From NCBI RefSeq assembly GCF_000949865.1, contig NZ_JWJH01000005.1:229513-293512 (forward strand): a DNA stretch of 64,000 nt, written 5' to 3'. The position numbers and the translations under genes were made by a program. Positions 39,246 through 49,241 of this stretch are shown piece after piece (the first letter of the stretch is position 1; each line of letters starts with the position of its first letter). A model generated the notes under the pieces. The model was not told the origin of the DNA. It did no database searches and worked only from the letters and a program-made list of their open reading frames with translations. This DNA comes from Rhizobium nepotum 39/7. GTDB lineage: Bacteria; Pseudomonadota; Alphaproteobacteria; Rhizobiales; Rhizobiaceae.

Positions 39246-40529
39246 TCAGAGCTTCGCAAGCGATTGTTCGAGATCGGCGATGATGTCCTTGACATCCTCG
39301 ATGCCGATCGACAGGCGCACCACATCCGGCCCGGCGCCGGCCGCCGTCTGCTGTTCCGGCGTCAGCTGTGCATGGGTGGTGGAGGCCGGGTGGATGACCA
39401 GCGACCGCGTATCGCCGATATTGGCGAGATGCGAAAAGAGTTGCAGCCCTTCCACCAGCGCCTTGCCGGCGGCGTGACCGCCCTTGATGCCGAAGGTGAA
39501 GACGGAGCCTGCCCCCTTTGGCGAATAATGCTGCTGGATGGCGTGGTTGTCGCTGTCTTCCAGCCCGGCATAATGCACCCAGCCGACCTTGGGATGCGCT
39601 TTCAGCCATTTGGCGACAGCGAGCGCGTTGTCGGAATGGCGCTGAACGCGCAGCGGCAGGGTTTCTATGCCGGTGAGGATGAGAAAGGCGTTGAAAGGCG
39701 AGATCGCCGGGCCGAGATCGCGCAAACCAAGCACGCGGCAGGCGATGGCGAAGGCGAAGTTGCCGAAGGTCTGGTGCAGCACGACCCCGGAATATTCCGG
39801 CCGGGGCTGCGACAGCGACGGGTACTTGTCGGTCGCCGACCAGTCGAAGGTTCCGCCATCGACGATGATGCCGCCCATGGAATTGCCATGGCCTCCGAGA
39901 AATTTCGTCAGCGAATGCAGCACGATATCCGCACCATGTTCCAGCGGCCGCAACAGATAGGGGCTGGCCATGGTGTTGTCGACGATCAGCGGCAGGCCAT
40001 GCCGGTGGGCTACATCGGCGATGGCAGCGATATCCACGAACGTGCCGCCCGGATTGGCGAGGCTTTCGATGAAAATGGCGCGGGTGCGGTCGTCGATCTG
40101 CCGTTCGAAACTGCCTGGATCGGTCGCATCGGCCCAGCGCACCTGCCAGTCGAAGCCCTTGAAGGCGTGGCCGAACTGGTTGATGGAGCCGCCATAAAGC
40201 TGCCGGGCTGAGACGAAATTGTCGCCGTGTTGCAGCAGCGTGTGGAAGACCAGCAATTGCGCGGCGTGACCGGATGCGACGGCAAGCGCCGCCGTGCCGC
40301 CCTCAAGCGCTGCGACACGCTCTTCCAGAACCGCCTGGGTGGGGTTCATGATGCGTGTGTAGATATTGCCGAACTCTTTCAATCCGAACAGGGCGGCGGC
40401 GTGATCGGCGTCACGGAAGGCATAGGCCGTCGTCTGGTAAATCGGCGTTGCGCGCGCGCCGGTGGTCGGATCAGGCTGCGCGCCCGCATGCACCGCCAAC
40501 GTTGAAAACCCGGGATTGCTGCTCGACAT
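39246..40529 (-). CDS. metY: O-acetylhomoserine sulfhydrylase (PLP-dependent)
   Basis: Cys/Met metabolism PLP enzyme, 427 aa, converting O-acetylhomoserine plus sulfide to homocysteine. PLP Lys is in [20 protein letters not shown] (Lys209); YGGSINQF and [10 protein letters not shown] complete the cofactor site. Length and N-terminus ([30 protein letters not shown]) are those of MetY rather than the shorter MetZ. The Shine-Dalgarno GGAGG lies in a hairpin, suggesting translational control. It is between a CoA-binding protein and a cupin gene. Confidence 0.9.
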   Translation of the reverse strand: MSSSNPGFSTLAVHAGAQPDPTTGARATPIYQTTAYAFRDADHAAALFGLKEFGNIYTRIMNPTQAVLEERVAALEGGTAALAVASGHAAQLLVFHTLLQHGDNFVSARQLYGGSINQFGHAFKGFDWQVRWADATDPGSFERQIDDRTRAIFIESLANPGGTFVDIAAIADVAHRHGLPLIVDNTMASPYLLRPLEHGADIVLHSLTKFLGGHGNSMGGIIVDGGTFDWSATDKYPSLSQPRPEYSGVVLHQTFGNFAFAIACRVLGLRDLGPAISPFNAFLILTGIETLPLRVQRHSDNALAVAKWLKAHPKVGWVHYAGLEDSDNHAIQQHYSPKGAGSVFTFGIKGGHAAGKALVEGLQLFSHLANIGDTRSLVIHPASTTHAQLTPEQQTAAGAGPDVVRLSIGIEDVKDIIADLEQSLAKL

Positions 40530-40536
40530 GATGTTT

Positions 40537-40557
40537 CCTCCAATAGAATTTTGGAGG
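40537..40557 (-). promoter_or_regulatory. Hairpin sequestering the metY ribosome binding site
   Basis: Minus strand CCTCCAA-AATTCTA-TTGGAGG: perfect 7-bp stem whose 3' arm is the GGAGG Shine-Dalgarno, seven bases before the metY ATG. Folding would block ribosome access. Upstream TTGGCGCCAA and ATCAT/ATGAT repeats (40560-40590) could form a competing structure. It does not match the SAM-II consensus as I remember it. Confidence 0.5.
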
Positions 40558-40602
40558 GATCATAATGCCTTGGCGCCAAATGATAAGTCCAATGTGTACC
40601 AA

Positions 40603-41037
40603 CTATCGCACAATATTGAGACGCGGATACTCAATTGCGGGACAACGATCCATCACCACGTTCATGCCGTAGGCTTCCGCCTTTGCGGCGGCATTGTCGT
40701 CTCTGACGGAAAGCTGGCCCCAGATCACCGATGGCCGCTCTGGCAGCAATATGGCCTCGTCGACAATCGCCGACAAATATTCCGGTGCCCGGAACACATC
40801 GACCATATCAACGGTTTCAGGGATATCGGCGAGCCGGGCGTAAACCTTCTGTCCCAATATCTCCTTGCCCGCCTGACCGGGATTGACCGGTATGACACGG
40901 TAACCCCTGGACAGCAGAAAACGCATGACGCCATGGCTCGGCCGATCCGGGTTGGGAGAGGCTCCAAGCAAAGCGATGGTCCTGACATCCGTCAGAATTT
41001 TTCTGAGATAATCGGGTTCGTAACTATCATGCTGCAT
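40603..41037 (-). CDS. CoA-binding domain protein (YccU type)
   Basis: 144-residue Rossmann-type CoA-binding protein: TIALLGASPNPDRPSHGVMRFLLSRGYRVIPVNPG at the N-terminus and VIWGQLSVRDDNAAAKAEAYGMNVVMDRCPAIEYPR at the C-terminus, as in the YccU/CoA_binding_2 family. Exact function unknown. GAGGATAAG lies upstream of the ATG. It precedes metY by 73 bp on the same strand; an O-acetyl or CoA-thioester related role is only a guess from that. Confidence 0.87.
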   Translation of the reverse strand: MQHDSYEPDYLRKILTDVRTIALLGASPNPDRPSHGVMRFLLSRGYRVIPVNPGQAGKEILGQKVYARLADIPETVDMVDVFRAPEYLSAIVDEAILLPERPSVIWGQLSVRDDNAAAKAEAYGMNVVMDRCPAIEYPRLNIVR

Positions 41038-41950
41038 GTCAACTTATCCTCTGGCACATCGGACGGTTTGAGGACCTCCGGCGCGTTTCCACCGTTTGAC
41101 CGTCTCGCGAGTACCGCGTCTCCCGCACGGACCCGGGAACGCGTTTTTTGGCGCTGCTCTTCGCGCCATCATTTATATTTAGGAAGCGCCATCGCTCTCT
41201 TGAACCCCTGCACGACTGAAAATATCGAACGGATCGGGTTCATCGTCCCCTGGCGGCACATTTTCGTCCACGCAAAATGATTTCGCAAAAACGCTCAAAT
41301 TGCCGTTGTATTGAGTATTTTTGTCCACTTTTCAAAAGGCGCACATGGGACGGAATGCCGCCTCAAACACCATTAGCGTGCATTTCATGCGCCCTTCGTC
41401 TCCTGTTTGTTTTCATTCCGTTCACCGATAAATTAGGCTTGTCTAATTTTCATAAACTTATTCCACAGATCAAATCATCAATCGATCTGTAACGTCACAG
41501 TTAATGCTTCGTCGACAAAGTGAAATTTCTTTTCAGTTTGGAGATATGGCCCCTATTCAAATTGATACACTGGTGAACCCGGCGGCGAACGATCGTCAAT
41601 AGACGAATATTAGTCGTATTGGCTTCTTTTTGCGAAAAAATACCCGCCGGCAAAACCATAAGCTGTGCGTCTGGCGTCAACGCACCCGTCTTGCTGATGA
41701 AATCATGAGCAGAACAACACAACCGCCTCCAGCGAAACCGCCGGCTTCCCCCCGCAAAAGCCACAAGCCCGAAACTTGACGCGCGTCATAATCCGTAAAA
41801 TGGCCGCAGTTTCACACTGGAAATCGGGGTGCCTCCCGCACCGCTTTTTCGAGCGACCGGCGCGCGACACCGCCATCATCTAAAATGGATTACGGTTTTC
41901 AGGCTGATGCTGTAGGTTGCCTAAAGTAGCCCGCGAGCGAGTCTCTAATC
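41038..41950. other. Large intergenic stretch, poor in features
   Basis: More AT-rich than the genes around it. Small open frames (for example 41277-41492 plus and 41501-41764 minus) lack ribosome binding sites and protein-like composition. A GGCGC/GCGCC hairpin sits near 41150-41168 without a T run. It may hold a regulator target or decayed sequence; nothing definite seen. Confidence 0.35.
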
Positions 41951-42787
41951 GTGACATTTGACATTCTTATTCTGGTGCTTCTGGGCGCGATACTGCATGC
42001 CGGATGGAATGCGCTGGTCAAATCCGGATCCGACAAGTCTCTGGACGCCTCTCTGATCGCGGCGGGGGCAGCGGCTTGCTCGTTACCCTTCCTGCCGTTC
42101 CTGCCGTTTCCCGCGCCGGTCGCCATTCCCTTCCTCATTGCCTCCGCCGTCCTGCAATTCGCCTATTTCCGTCTTGTCGCCGCCGCCTATACGATCGGTG
42201 ATATCGGCCTTGTCTACCCCGTCATGCGCGGCGTGGCGCCCCTGATCGTCGCGGCGACAAGCAGCCTGTTCCTGAGCGAAGTTCTAAGTCCGCTTGCGCT
42301 TGCCGGGATCGCCATCATTTCCGGAGGCATCCTCACCCTCGCCTTCGAGGCGCGGCGCGGCGGCGGAAAGGCGATCGTCCTTGCGCTCATCAATGCCTTC
42401 GTGATCGCCTCCTACACCTTCGTGGACGGCGTCGGCGCCAGGCTTTCCGGCAACGCGATTTCCTATACGCTGTGGATGTCGCTCCTACCGCCCGTGCTGC
42501 TCTTCGGTTTCGCCTTTTACCAGCGCGGCGTCATCGCCGTTGCGCGGCATGTGCGGCGAAACTGGTGGCGCGGCCTGATCGGCGGCGGCGGCTCCATTCT
42601 CTCCTACGGGCTGGCGCTCTATGCCATGACCAAGGCCCCGGTCGCGGTCGTTGCGGCGCTGCGGGAAACCTCCATTCTGTTTGCGCTGGTAATCTCCGTC
42701 GTGATCCTGAAAGAACGCGCCAGCACCTGGCGTTATCTTGCCGGTGGCATCATCGCGGCGGGCGTTCTGGTCATGCGACTGGGTTAA
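41951..42787 (+). CDS. EamA/DMT-family permease
   Basis: Inner-membrane transporter of the drug/metabolite superfamily, 278 aa with about ten TM helices arranged as two EamA repeats (second half from about residue 140). Starts at GTG (41951), with only a weak GCGAG site upstream. C-terminal SILFALVISVVILKERASTWRYLAGGIIAAGVLVMRLG is the family signature. The exported compound is not predictable. Confidence 0.88.
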   Translation: MTFDILILVLLGAILHAGWNALVKSGSDKSLDASLIAAGAAACSLPFLPFLPFPAPVAIPFLIASAVLQFAYFRLVAAAYTIGDIGLVYPVMRGVAPLIVAATSSLFLSEVLSPLALAGIAIISGGILTLAFEARRGGGKAIVLALINAFVIASYTFVDGVGARLSGNAISYTLWMSLLPPVLLFGFAFYQRGVIAVARHVRRNWWRGLIGGGGSILSYGLALYAMTKAPVAVVAALRETSILFALVISVVILKERASTWRYLAGGIIAAGVLVMRLG

Positions 42788-42877
42788 AACGGGTCTTTTT
42801 TGTGAGGTAAAATATTACCACACAAATAAGCCATTGTTTTTATTTGTTTATTTTTAACGCCTGCCAAAGCCGTCATA

Positions 42878-42906
42878 TTGACGCTTCCGCCGCTTCACCG
42901 TATAAG
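42878..42906 (+). promoter_or_regulatory. rplM-rpsI promoter
   Basis: TTGACG (42878-42883), 17-bp spacer, TATAAG (42901-42906): a near-consensus sigma-70 promoter. It predicts a leader of about 128 nt, which includes a GGTTGC/GCAGCC hairpin near 42952-42969 that may serve ribosomal-protein autoregulation. Confidence 0.8.
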
Positions 42907-43040
42907 CGCGCCAGATCGGATTCCCATGGAATATGGTCATTTGCGGTTGCCTTGCGGCAGCCAAACCAAGCAACAAGAAACGCCCGTTTGCTCTTTGTTC
43001 AAAAAAGAGGATCACGGGTCCACGTTAGAAAGTCAAACCT

Positions 43041-43505
43041 ATGTCTACTTTCGTTCAGAAGCCTGCTGAGGTGGAGAAGAAGTGGATCATCATCGACGCC
43101 GAAGGCCTCGTTGTTGGTCGCCTCGCCACCATCGTTGCAACCCGCCTGCGCGGCAAGCACAAGGCTACCTACACCCCCCACGTCGATGATGGCGACAACG
43201 TCATCGTCATCAACGCGGAAAAGATTGCCTTCACCGGCAACAAGTACTCCGACAAGAAGTACTATTGGCACACCGGTCACCCGGGTGGCATCAAGGAGCG
43301 CACCGCTCGCCAGATCATCGAAGGCCGCTTCCCGGAGCGCGTTGTTGAAAAGGCCATCGAGCGCATGATCCCGCGCGGCCCGCTCGGCCGTCGCCAGATG
43401 AAAAACCTGCGCGTTTACGCAGGCTCGAACCACCCGCACGAAGCACAGCAGCCCACCGTTCTCGACGTGGCCGCGCTTAACAAGAAGAACGTAAGGAGCG
43501 CCTGA
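43041..43505 (+). CDS. rplM: 50S ribosomal protein L13
   Basis: 154-residue early-assembly protein of the large subunit. Family markers: [60 protein letters not shown] and [34 protein letters not shown]. Co-transcribed with rpsI, whose ATG is 2 bp downstream. Confidence 0.98.
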   Translation: MSTFVQKPAEVEKKWIIIDAEGLVVGRLATIVATRLRGKHKATYTPHVDDGDNVIVINAEKIAFTGNKYSDKKYYWHTGHPGGIKERTARQIIEGRFPERVVEKAIERMIPRGPLGRRQMKNLRVYAGSNHPHEAQQPTVLDVAALNKKNVRSA

Positions 43506-43507
43506 TA

Positions 43508-43975
43508 ATGGCCGATCTTTCCTCTCTGAAAGACCTCGCCCCGGCATCGGAAGCTTCGGCTCCCGTGCACGTCCGCAAGGTTGATACCCTCGGCCGCTCC
43601 TACGCGACCGGCAAGCGCAAGAACGCCGTAGCCCGCGTATGGGTGAAGGCTGGTTCTGGCAAGATCATCATCAACGGCCGCGATTTCACCGCGTATTTCG
43701 CACGCCCGGTTCTGCAGATGATCCTCCAGCAGCCGCTGGTTGCAGCTGCCCGCGCCGGCCAGTTCGACATCATCGCAACGGTTGCTGGCGGCGGTCTTTC
43801 CGGCCAGGCCGGCGCCGTGCGTCACGGTGTTTCCAAGGCGCTGACCTACTTCGAACCGGGCCTGCGCCCCGTTCTGAAGAAGGGTGGCTTCCTGACCCGC
43901 GACAGCCGCGTTGTCGAGCGTAAGAAGTACGGTAAGGCCAAGGCCCGCCGTTCGTTCCAGTTCTCCAAGCGTTAA
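43508..43975 (+). CDS. rpsI: 30S ribosomal protein S9
   Basis: 155-residue small-subunit protein. [36 protein letters not shown] at the start of the conserved domain and the C-terminal tail [24 protein letters not shown], which reaches the P-site tRNA, are complete. A strong terminator follows. Confidence 0.98.
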   Translation: MADLSSLKDLAPASEASAPVHVRKVDTLGRSYATGKRKNAVARVWVKAGSGKIIINGRDFTAYFARPVLQMILQQPLVAAARAGQFDIIATVAGGGLSGQAGAVRHGVSKALTYFEPGLRPVLKKGGFLTRDSRVVERKKYGKAKARRSFQFSKR

Positions 43976-44007
43976 TCGCTTCTCGGAACGGTTCGTTCAA
44001 CAATTCG

Positions 44008-44037
44008 AAAGGCGGGGCTTCGGCTCCGCCTTTTTTT
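44008..44037 (+). terminator. rplM-rpsI terminator
   Basis: Stem AAAGGCGGGGC/GCTCCGCCTTT closed by a TTCG tetraloop (44019-44022) and followed by seven T. It separates the ribosomal genes from the toxin-antitoxin and arginine genes. Confidence 0.92.
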
Positions 44038-44092
44038 ATTTTGCCGACCCGCCTCATCTTGAATTATTCCCTCAAGGGAATAATATCACCTG

Positions 44093-44458
44093 ATGAGCTA
44101 TGTCGTCGAGTATACGAATGAATTCGGAGCATGGTGGGAAACGCTTGAAGAGAGCGAACACATCAGTATCGACGCCTATGTTCAGAAACTTGAAGAGCGC
44201 GGCCCCCGCCTGCCGTTTCCCCATTCGAGCGGCATTCACGGATCACGACATGCGCATATGCGCGAACTGCGTATCCAAAGCGGCGGAAAGCCGTTGCGGA
44301 TCTTTTATGCCTTCGATCCCCGCCGAATGGCAATCCTGCTGATTGGCGGCGACAAGACGGGCGACAAACGGTTTTATGACCGCATGATCCCGATTGCCGA
44401 TGCACTTTATGACGAGCATCTGACGGAGCTTGAAAAGGAGAAACACGATGAGCGGTAG
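44093..44458 (+). CDS. HigB/RelE-like toxin (Gp49-type)
   Basis: 121-residue RelE-superfamily mRNA interferase-like protein: VVEYTNEFGAWWETLEE, LPFPHSSGIHGSRHAHMRELRIQSGGKPLRIFYAFDPRRMAILLIGGDKTGDKRFYDRMIPIADALYDEHL. The basic residues in RELRIQ and LRIFYAFDPRR correspond to the catalytic or RNA-binding face of this subgroup. The toxin precedes the antitoxin, as in HigBA. Confidence 0.88.
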   Translation: MSYVVEYTNEFGAWWETLEESEHISIDAYVQKLEERGPRLPFPHSSGIHGSRHAHMRELRIQSGGKPLRIFYAFDPRRMAILLIGGDKTGDKRFYDRMIPIADALYDEHLTELEKEKHDER

Positions 44459-44780
44459 GCATAGTTTCGCACAATTGCGCAGCCGGATGTCGGATGATGC
44501 GCGTGTTAGATCAAAAAACGAAGCAAATCGCCTGGAAGAAGAAATGGACCTTGCGGACGTTCGCAGGGCGCTGAAACTCTCTCAGGACGAAATAGCGCAG
44601 GCGCTGGACATCGGTCAAAGCTCCGTCGCGAAACTTGAAAAACGGGCCGATATGTATGTCGGAACGTTACGCAGGTTTATTGAGGCGATGGGCGGTGAGC
44701 TGGAGATCGTCGCACGTTTCGACGGTCGTTCGATCAAAATCCGCAACTTTGCCGATCTCGCCGAAAAGACGGATAAATAA
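44448..44780 (+). CDS. HigA-like antitoxin (XRE family)
   Basis: 110 aa with a helix-turn-helix domain: DVRRALKLSQDEIAQALDIGQSSVAKLEKRADMYVGTLRRFIEAMGG. Start taken at the ATG at 44448 (GGAGAAACACG upstream), overlapping the toxin by 11 bp; six extra codons are open upstream. The TAA stop shares its last A with the agmatinase ATG (TAATG), so the next gene is translationally coupled to the toxin-antitoxin pair. Likely autorepressor of this operon. Confidence 0.88.
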   Translation: MSGRHSFAQLRSRMSDDARVRSKNEANRLEEEMDLADVRRALKLSQDEIAQALDIGQSSVAKLEKRADMYVGTLRRFIEAMGGELEIVARFDGRSIKIRNFADLAEKTDK

Positions 44781-45733
44781 TGGCCATCAAAACCATCGAC
44801 CATGCCTTCACCGCCGCAACGCTAACATCGGCTGCGACCGACCCGACCCATGCGGGCGTCCTTTCTTTCATGCGGCGTAAATATACCAAGAACCTCAAGG
44901 GTGTATCGACGGCCGTGTGGGGCATTCCCTTCGACGCGGCGACGTCCAACCGCCCCGGCGCCCGCTTCGGGCCGCAAGCGATCCGCCGCGCCTCGGCGAT
45001 TTTCGACAACGACCCACAATATCCCTTCGCGCGCGATCTCTTCGCCCATATGCCGACCATCGACTACGGCGACTGCCTGCTCGATTATGGCAATCACTGG
45101 AAAACGCCTGATACGATCGAAAAGGAAGCGCGCAAGATCATCTCCAAGACGGATTATCTGCTGACGCTCGGCGGCGACCATTTCATCACCTGGCCACTTC
45201 TGAAGGCGCATGTGGCAAAGCACGGCCCGCTGGCGCTGGTGCAATTCGATGCACATCAGGACACCTGGTTCGACGACGGCAAGCGCATCGACCACGGTTC
45301 CTTCGTGACCCGCGCCGTGCGCGACGGGCTGATCGATGCCGACCGCTCGATCCAGATCGGCATCCGCACCCATGCGCCGGAGGATTTCGGCATCCGCATT
45401 CTCCACGGTCACGAGGTGGAGGAGATGCGGGCGAGCGACATAGCCGCGCTGATCGTCAAGCATACGGCAAGTATGCCTGCCTATCTGACCTTCGATATCG
45501 ATTGCCTCGATCCCGCCTTCGCGCCCGGAACCGGCACGCCTGTCGCAGGCGGGCCGACCAGCGCCAAGGTCCTATCCGTCCTGCGCGGGCTTGGCCAACT
45601 CGATATTCGCGGTTCCGATGTGGTGGAAGTCGCGCCCGCTTACGATCATGCTGATATCACCGCCATTGCCGGAGCCACCGTTGCGATGTATATGCTTGGC
45701 TTGCGTGCCGAACGGCTGGCGAAGGCTGGCTGA
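44780..45733 (+). CDS. speB: Agmatinase / arginase-family ureohydrolase
   Basis: Mn-dependent ureohydrolase, 317 aa. Metal-binding motifs: [26 protein letters not shown] and [23 protein letters not shown]. Length and motif spacing fit agmatinase (agmatine to putrescine plus urea) better than arginase, but the substrate is not proven. Starts with one-base overlap with the higA-like gene; 70 bp before argC. Confidence 0.88.
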   Translation: MAIKTIDHAFTAATLTSAATDPTHAGVLSFMRRKYTKNLKGVSTAVWGIPFDAATSNRPGARFGPQAIRRASAIFDNDPQYPFARDLFAHMPTIDYGDCLLDYGNHWKTPDTIEKEARKIISKTDYLLTLGGDHFITWPLLKAHVAKHGPLALVQFDAHQDTWFDDGKRIDHGSFVTRAVRDGLIDADRSIQIGIRTHAPEDFGIRILHGHEVEEMRASDIAALIVKHTASMPAYLTFDIDCLDPAFAPGTGTPVAGGPTSAKVLSVLRGLGQLDIRGSDVVEVAPAYDHADITAIAGATVAMYMLGLRAERLAKAG

Positions 45734-45803
45734 CGATAAAAACGGTACTTGCCAAACTGATTCCGATTGCACTCGCAACCCTTTGAAAAGGCAGGACAAG
45801 GAT

Positions 45804-46736
45804 ATGACAGCGAAGATCTTCATCGATGGCGAACACGGCACCACGGGTCTGCAGATCCGCACGCGCCTTGCCGGTCGCCGCGATATCGAACTGCTGTCCA
45901 TTCCCGAGGCCGAGCGTCGCAACGCGACGATGCGCGAGGATATGCTCAACAACGCCGACATTTCGATCCTCTGCCTGCCGGACGATGCTTCCAGAGAAGC
46001 CGTCTCCATGGTGGCCGGCAACAACAATGTCCGCATCATCGACACCTCGACCGCCTATCGCATCCATAAGGACTGGGCTTACGGTTTTGCCGAAATGGAC
46101 AAGGAACAGGGCGAAAAGGTCCGTTCCGCCCGCTTCGTCGCCAATCCGGGCTGTTATCCGACCGGCGCTATCGGCCTCCTGCGTCCGCTGCGCGCTAGCG
46201 GCATCCTGCCGGACGGTTACCCGGTCAGCGTCAATGCGGTCTCCGGTTACACCGGCGGTGGCAAGCAGATGATCGCGCAGATGGAAGATCAGGGCCGGGA
46301 CGACGCGATCAGCGCCAATAATTTCCTCTACGGCCTGACGCTCAGCCACAAGCATGTGCCGGAAATGACCATTCACGGCCAGTTGGACCGCGCGCCGCTG
46401 TTTGCGCCGTCCGTCGGACGTTTCCCGCAGGGCATGATCGTGCAGGTTCCGCTGTTTGCCGCCGACCTTAGGGAAGGCACGACCATCGAGACCGTGCATG
46501 CCGCACTTACCGCCCATTATGCGGGACAGGATATCGTCAGCGTCGTTCCGCTTGCCGAAAGCAAGGGGCTTTCCCGCATCGATGCCGAGGAACTGGTGGG
46601 CAAGGACACGATGAAGCTGTTCGTGTTCGGCACGCCGGGTGGCGAGCACATCAATCTCGTCGCGCTGCTCGACAACCTCGGCAAGGGCGCTTCCGGTGCG
46701 GCGGTTCAGAACATGGAACTGATGCTGTCGGCATGA
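45804..46736 (+). CDS. argC: N-acetyl-gamma-glutamyl-phosphate reductase (type 2)
   Basis: Third step of arginine synthesis: reduces N-acetylglutamyl phosphate with NADPH. 310 aa from the ATG at 45804 ([28 protein letters not shown] upstream). Catalytic Cys117 in [16 protein letters not shown]. The short length and absence of the inserted loops define the type 2 enzyme used by rhizobia. The open frame reaches back to 45591 but overlaps speB there. Confidence 0.95.
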   Translation: MTAKIFIDGEHGTTGLQIRTRLAGRRDIELLSIPEAERRNATMREDMLNNADISILCLPDDASREAVSMVAGNNNVRIIDTSTAYRIHKDWAYGFAEMDKEQGEKVRSARFVANPGCYPTGAIGLLRPLRASGILPDGYPVSVNAVSGYTGGGKQMIAQMEDQGRDDAISANNFLYGLTLSHKHVPEMTIHGQLDRAPLFAPSVGRFPQGMIVQVPLFAADLREGTTIETVHAALTAHYAGQDIVSVVPLAESKGLSRIDAEELVGKDTMKLFVFGTPGGEHINLVALLDNLGKGASGAAVQNMELMLSA

Positions 46737-47578
46737 GTTCGGCCACCCCCTCTTTTCCGGCCTCGTGGAATATCGAGGCCGCAAAGCAGATCGCCGATAC
46801 GCCGGCCGGGGTGGTTTACGAGGTGACGCTTGGCGATGGTTCCCTTGCCGTCGCCAAGGCGCTGAAACACAAGGTTCTCAAAGACAGCCTTCGTGGCGCG
46901 GATTTCATCGAATGGCGGGCGGGCGTCGGCTGCGTGACGCTGCTCGACCGTTCCGACGACATTCTGCTCATGGAACATGCCGGCTCGGAGACTCTGCGCG
47001 ACGTGCTGTTCCGCGACGGCGACGACGATGCCGCGACTGCAATTGCCGCGGATGTTCTCCTGCACTATCACCGCCCGTCGGAAGTGCCGCCGCCATCGAG
47101 CCTGCTGACATTGCCGCAATATTTCGAAAGCCTGTTCCGCAAAGCTGAACAGGATCGCAGCGACGGCGTGGACGGCCCCTATGTCGAGGCCGCCGCGCTC
47201 GCGCAGGAGCTTATCGGCAGCCAAAGCGATATCCGGCCACTGCACGGCGATCTGCACCACGAAAACATCATGCGCAGTGCGCGTGGCTGGATCATCATCG
47301 ACCCGGCCGGCCTGATCGGCGATGCCGCGCTCGACGTCGCCAATATGTTCTCCAATCCGCTCGACCGCTTCGATCTGACACGCAGCGAGGCACGCATCGC
47401 TTCCATGGCGTCGATTTTTGCGAAAGCGCTCAAACGGGACGAACGGGTGCTTCTGCAATATGCCTTTGCTTACGGCTGTCTTTCGGCGGCATGGCACGAA
47501 GAAGACGGCAATGCGCAGGAGCGCGATGACGAGTTGGCGGTCGCCGCTACCATCAAGACGGTGCTGACCCAGTTTTAG
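46733..47578 (+). CDS. APH(6)-like aminoglycoside/hydroxyurea phosphotransferase family kinase
   Basis: 281-residue small-molecule kinase with the Brenner motif [13 protein letters not shown] (catalytic Asp173) and metal-binding [21 protein letters not shown], as in the StrB/APH(6) family. Chromosomal members of this family are not shown to give resistance; the natural substrate is unknown. Its start overlaps the argC stop by 4 bp (ATGA), so it is in the same operon. Convergent with ctaA, only 6 bp apart. Confidence 0.85.
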   Translation: MSSATPSFPASWNIEAAKQIADTPAGVVYEVTLGDGSLAVAKALKHKVLKDSLRGADFIEWRAGVGCVTLLDRSDDILLMEHAGSETLRDVLFRDGDDDAATAIAADVLLHYHRPSEVPPPSSLLTLPQYFESLFRKAEQDRSDGVDGPYVEAAALAQELIGSQSDIRPLHGDLHHENIMRSARGWIIIDPAGLIGDAALDVANMFSNPLDRFDLTRSEARIASMASIFAKALKRDERVLLQYAFAYGCLSAAWHEEDGNAQERDDELAVAATIKTVLTQF

Positions 47579-47584
47579 GTGAGG

Positions 47585-48703
47585 TCAGTCCCTGACCTCA
47601 ATCGCGACGGGCGCCGGATATTCGCCGATGAAGCCGCGCCAGTGGGCGACCGAAAAACCGAGAACGATCAGTGCCATGCCCTGATGGGCGAGCGCCACAT
47701 GAATATCGACATGCATCAGAAGCGTGGTGATGCCGAGCGCCGCCTGAATGGAGATCAGCACGAAGAACAGCACGGCGCGGCGCGCATGCGGCGTGCCGGG
47801 CAAGGCGCGGGCAAGGGACACCATATGCCATAAGGTGGCGGCAAACAGCGTGTAGGCGCCGAGACGGTGGACGAATTGCACCGTCTTCGGGTTTTCGAAC
47901 AGGTTGATCCACCAGGGCTGTTGCAGGAAAAGATCGCCCGGCACCAGGGAACCGTCCATCAGCGGCCAGGTATTGTAGGACAGGCCGGCATTCAGCCCCG
48001 CCACCAGCGCGCCGAGGTAGATCTGGAACAGACAGAGGAAAGTCAGCAGCGCGGCAAAACGACGGCCGGTGGTTTCATCGGCAGCCTCCGGCGAATGGTA
48101 CGACAGGCCGCGCAATATCCACATGCAGCCCGCGAAGATGAGGCAGGCGATCGTCAGGTGCGTGGCGAGGCGATATTGCGAGACATCCGTGCGGTTGACG
48201 AGGCCGGAAGACACCATCCACCAGCCAACGAAGCCCTGGAAACCGCCGAGCGCCAGAAGGCCGATCAGAGGCAGACGCAGGCGCTTTTCGATCCGGCCGG
48301 TCAGCCAGAAGAAGGCGAGCGGCAGGGCGAAGATGACACCGATGGCGCGGGCAAGCAGGCGATGCGCCCATTCCCACCAGAAGATCGTCTTGAACTCGTC
48401 GAGCGACATGCCCCTGTTGATTTCCTGATATTGGGGAATGCGCTTGTAGAGCTGGAATTCCTCTTCCCATTCGGCAACGGAAAGCGGCGGGATGGCGCCA
48501 TGGATCGGCTTCCATTCTGTAATCGACAGGCCGGATTCGGTCAGCCGTGTCGCGCCGCCGACAAGCACGAGACAGAAAAGCGTGAAGAGGATGACACGTA
48601 GCCAGATGCGCAGCAGGCGACGGTCCTTCTCCTGTTTCCGCAGGGCAGCCTCCACCACCATTTCCGCAGAACCATTTGCCATCGCCATGCCGCTCGAACG
48701 CAT
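47585..48703 (-). CDS. ctaA: Heme A synthase (COX15/CtaA)
   Basis: Eight-TM inner-membrane monooxygenase converting heme O to heme A for cytochrome c oxidase. Markers: LVLVGGATRLTESGLSITEWKPIHGAIPPLS, FWWEWAHRLLARAIG (heme-ligand His), QGFVGWWMVSSGLV, ATHLTIA, FVHRLGAYTLF and HVALAHQGMAL. Start placed at 48703 (372 aa) because GGAG lies nine bases upstream; ATGs at 48688 and 48682 are alternatives, and the frame opens up to 48781. This is the long proteobacterial type 2 form. Confidence 0.93.
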   Translation of the reverse strand: MRSSGMAMANGSAEMVVEAALRKQEKDRRLLRIWLRVILFTLFCLVLVGGATRLTESGLSITEWKPIHGAIPPLSVAEWEEEFQLYKRIPQYQEINRGMSLDEFKTIFWWEWAHRLLARAIGVIFALPLAFFWLTGRIEKRLRLPLIGLLALGGFQGFVGWWMVSSGLVNRTDVSQYRLATHLTIACLIFAGCMWILRGLSYHSPEAADETTGRRFAALLTFLCLFQIYLGALVAGLNAGLSYNTWPLMDGSLVPGDLFLQQPWWINLFENPKTVQFVHRLGAYTLFAATLWHMVSLARALPGTPHARRAVLFFVLISIQAALGITTLLMHVDIHVALAHQGMALIVLGFSVAHWRGFIGEYPAPVAIEVRD

Positions 48704-48930
48704 CTTTCGGGTCTCCATCATACAGTCATGTTGATTAGCCCCAACCGGCACCACAAAACAAGACCTTAGGGTTTGCGGCATCCGGTCGCGGCGGTATAGT
48801 TGCGCCAGACATTAGATCGTCCTGTCTCTTCTTCGAATCACCACGACGATCTAGATTTTTTGTTTTACGCATGTCTTTTTCCCAAAACCGATGACACTTT
48901 TGGGAGACATGCTCGGTTACGGAAGATTTC

Positions 48931-49143
48931 ATGCACCCTCGCCTCAGATCGCTCATCGGCACCATCGTCATCATCTGCCTCGTCGTCATTTATGCCGTGG
49001 CGGCGACGGCCATCGCATCGGCGACGCTGGCGCAATCACCCTGGTGGGTACATCTCGCCTACTTCGTGCTGAGCGGGCTTTTGTGGATTTTGCCCGCCAT
49101 GCTGGTCATCAAATGGATGGCCGGATCGAAAAAGCAGGGATAG
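48931..49143 (+). CDS. DUF2842 small membrane protein
   Basis: 70 residues with two TM helices (about 9-31 and 41-62), ending ILPAMLVIKWMAGSKKQG, the DUF2842 pattern known in alphaproteobacteria. Ribosome binding site GGAAG six bases before the ATG. Function unknown. It is divergent from ctaA, which might suggest a role in respiratory membrane proteins, but this is only positional. Confidence 0.85.
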   Translation: MHPRLRSLIGTIVIICLVVIYAVAATAIASATLAQSPWWVHLAYFVLSGLLWILPAMLVIKWMAGSKKQG

Positions 49144-49241
49144 GTACCGGCTTGTGACGGGACATCCGCAGGTCGCAATTTTATAAACCTATTGTTTGCC
49201 GCTCAGCGATATAGTCCGACGGAAACAACCGGAGAGAGTGG

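Noticed and set aside
40530..40602. SAM-II riboswitch before metY
   Set aside because: The conserved core as I remember it (GCUAAA run before the ribosome binding site, matching pseudoknot) is not present; only a simple hairpin can be supported.
41277..41764. Small genes in the 0.9 kb gap
   Set aside because: The two open frames lack ribosome binding sites and protein-like composition; a MAPIQID start at 41546 has its GGAG only two bases away and stops after 18 codons.
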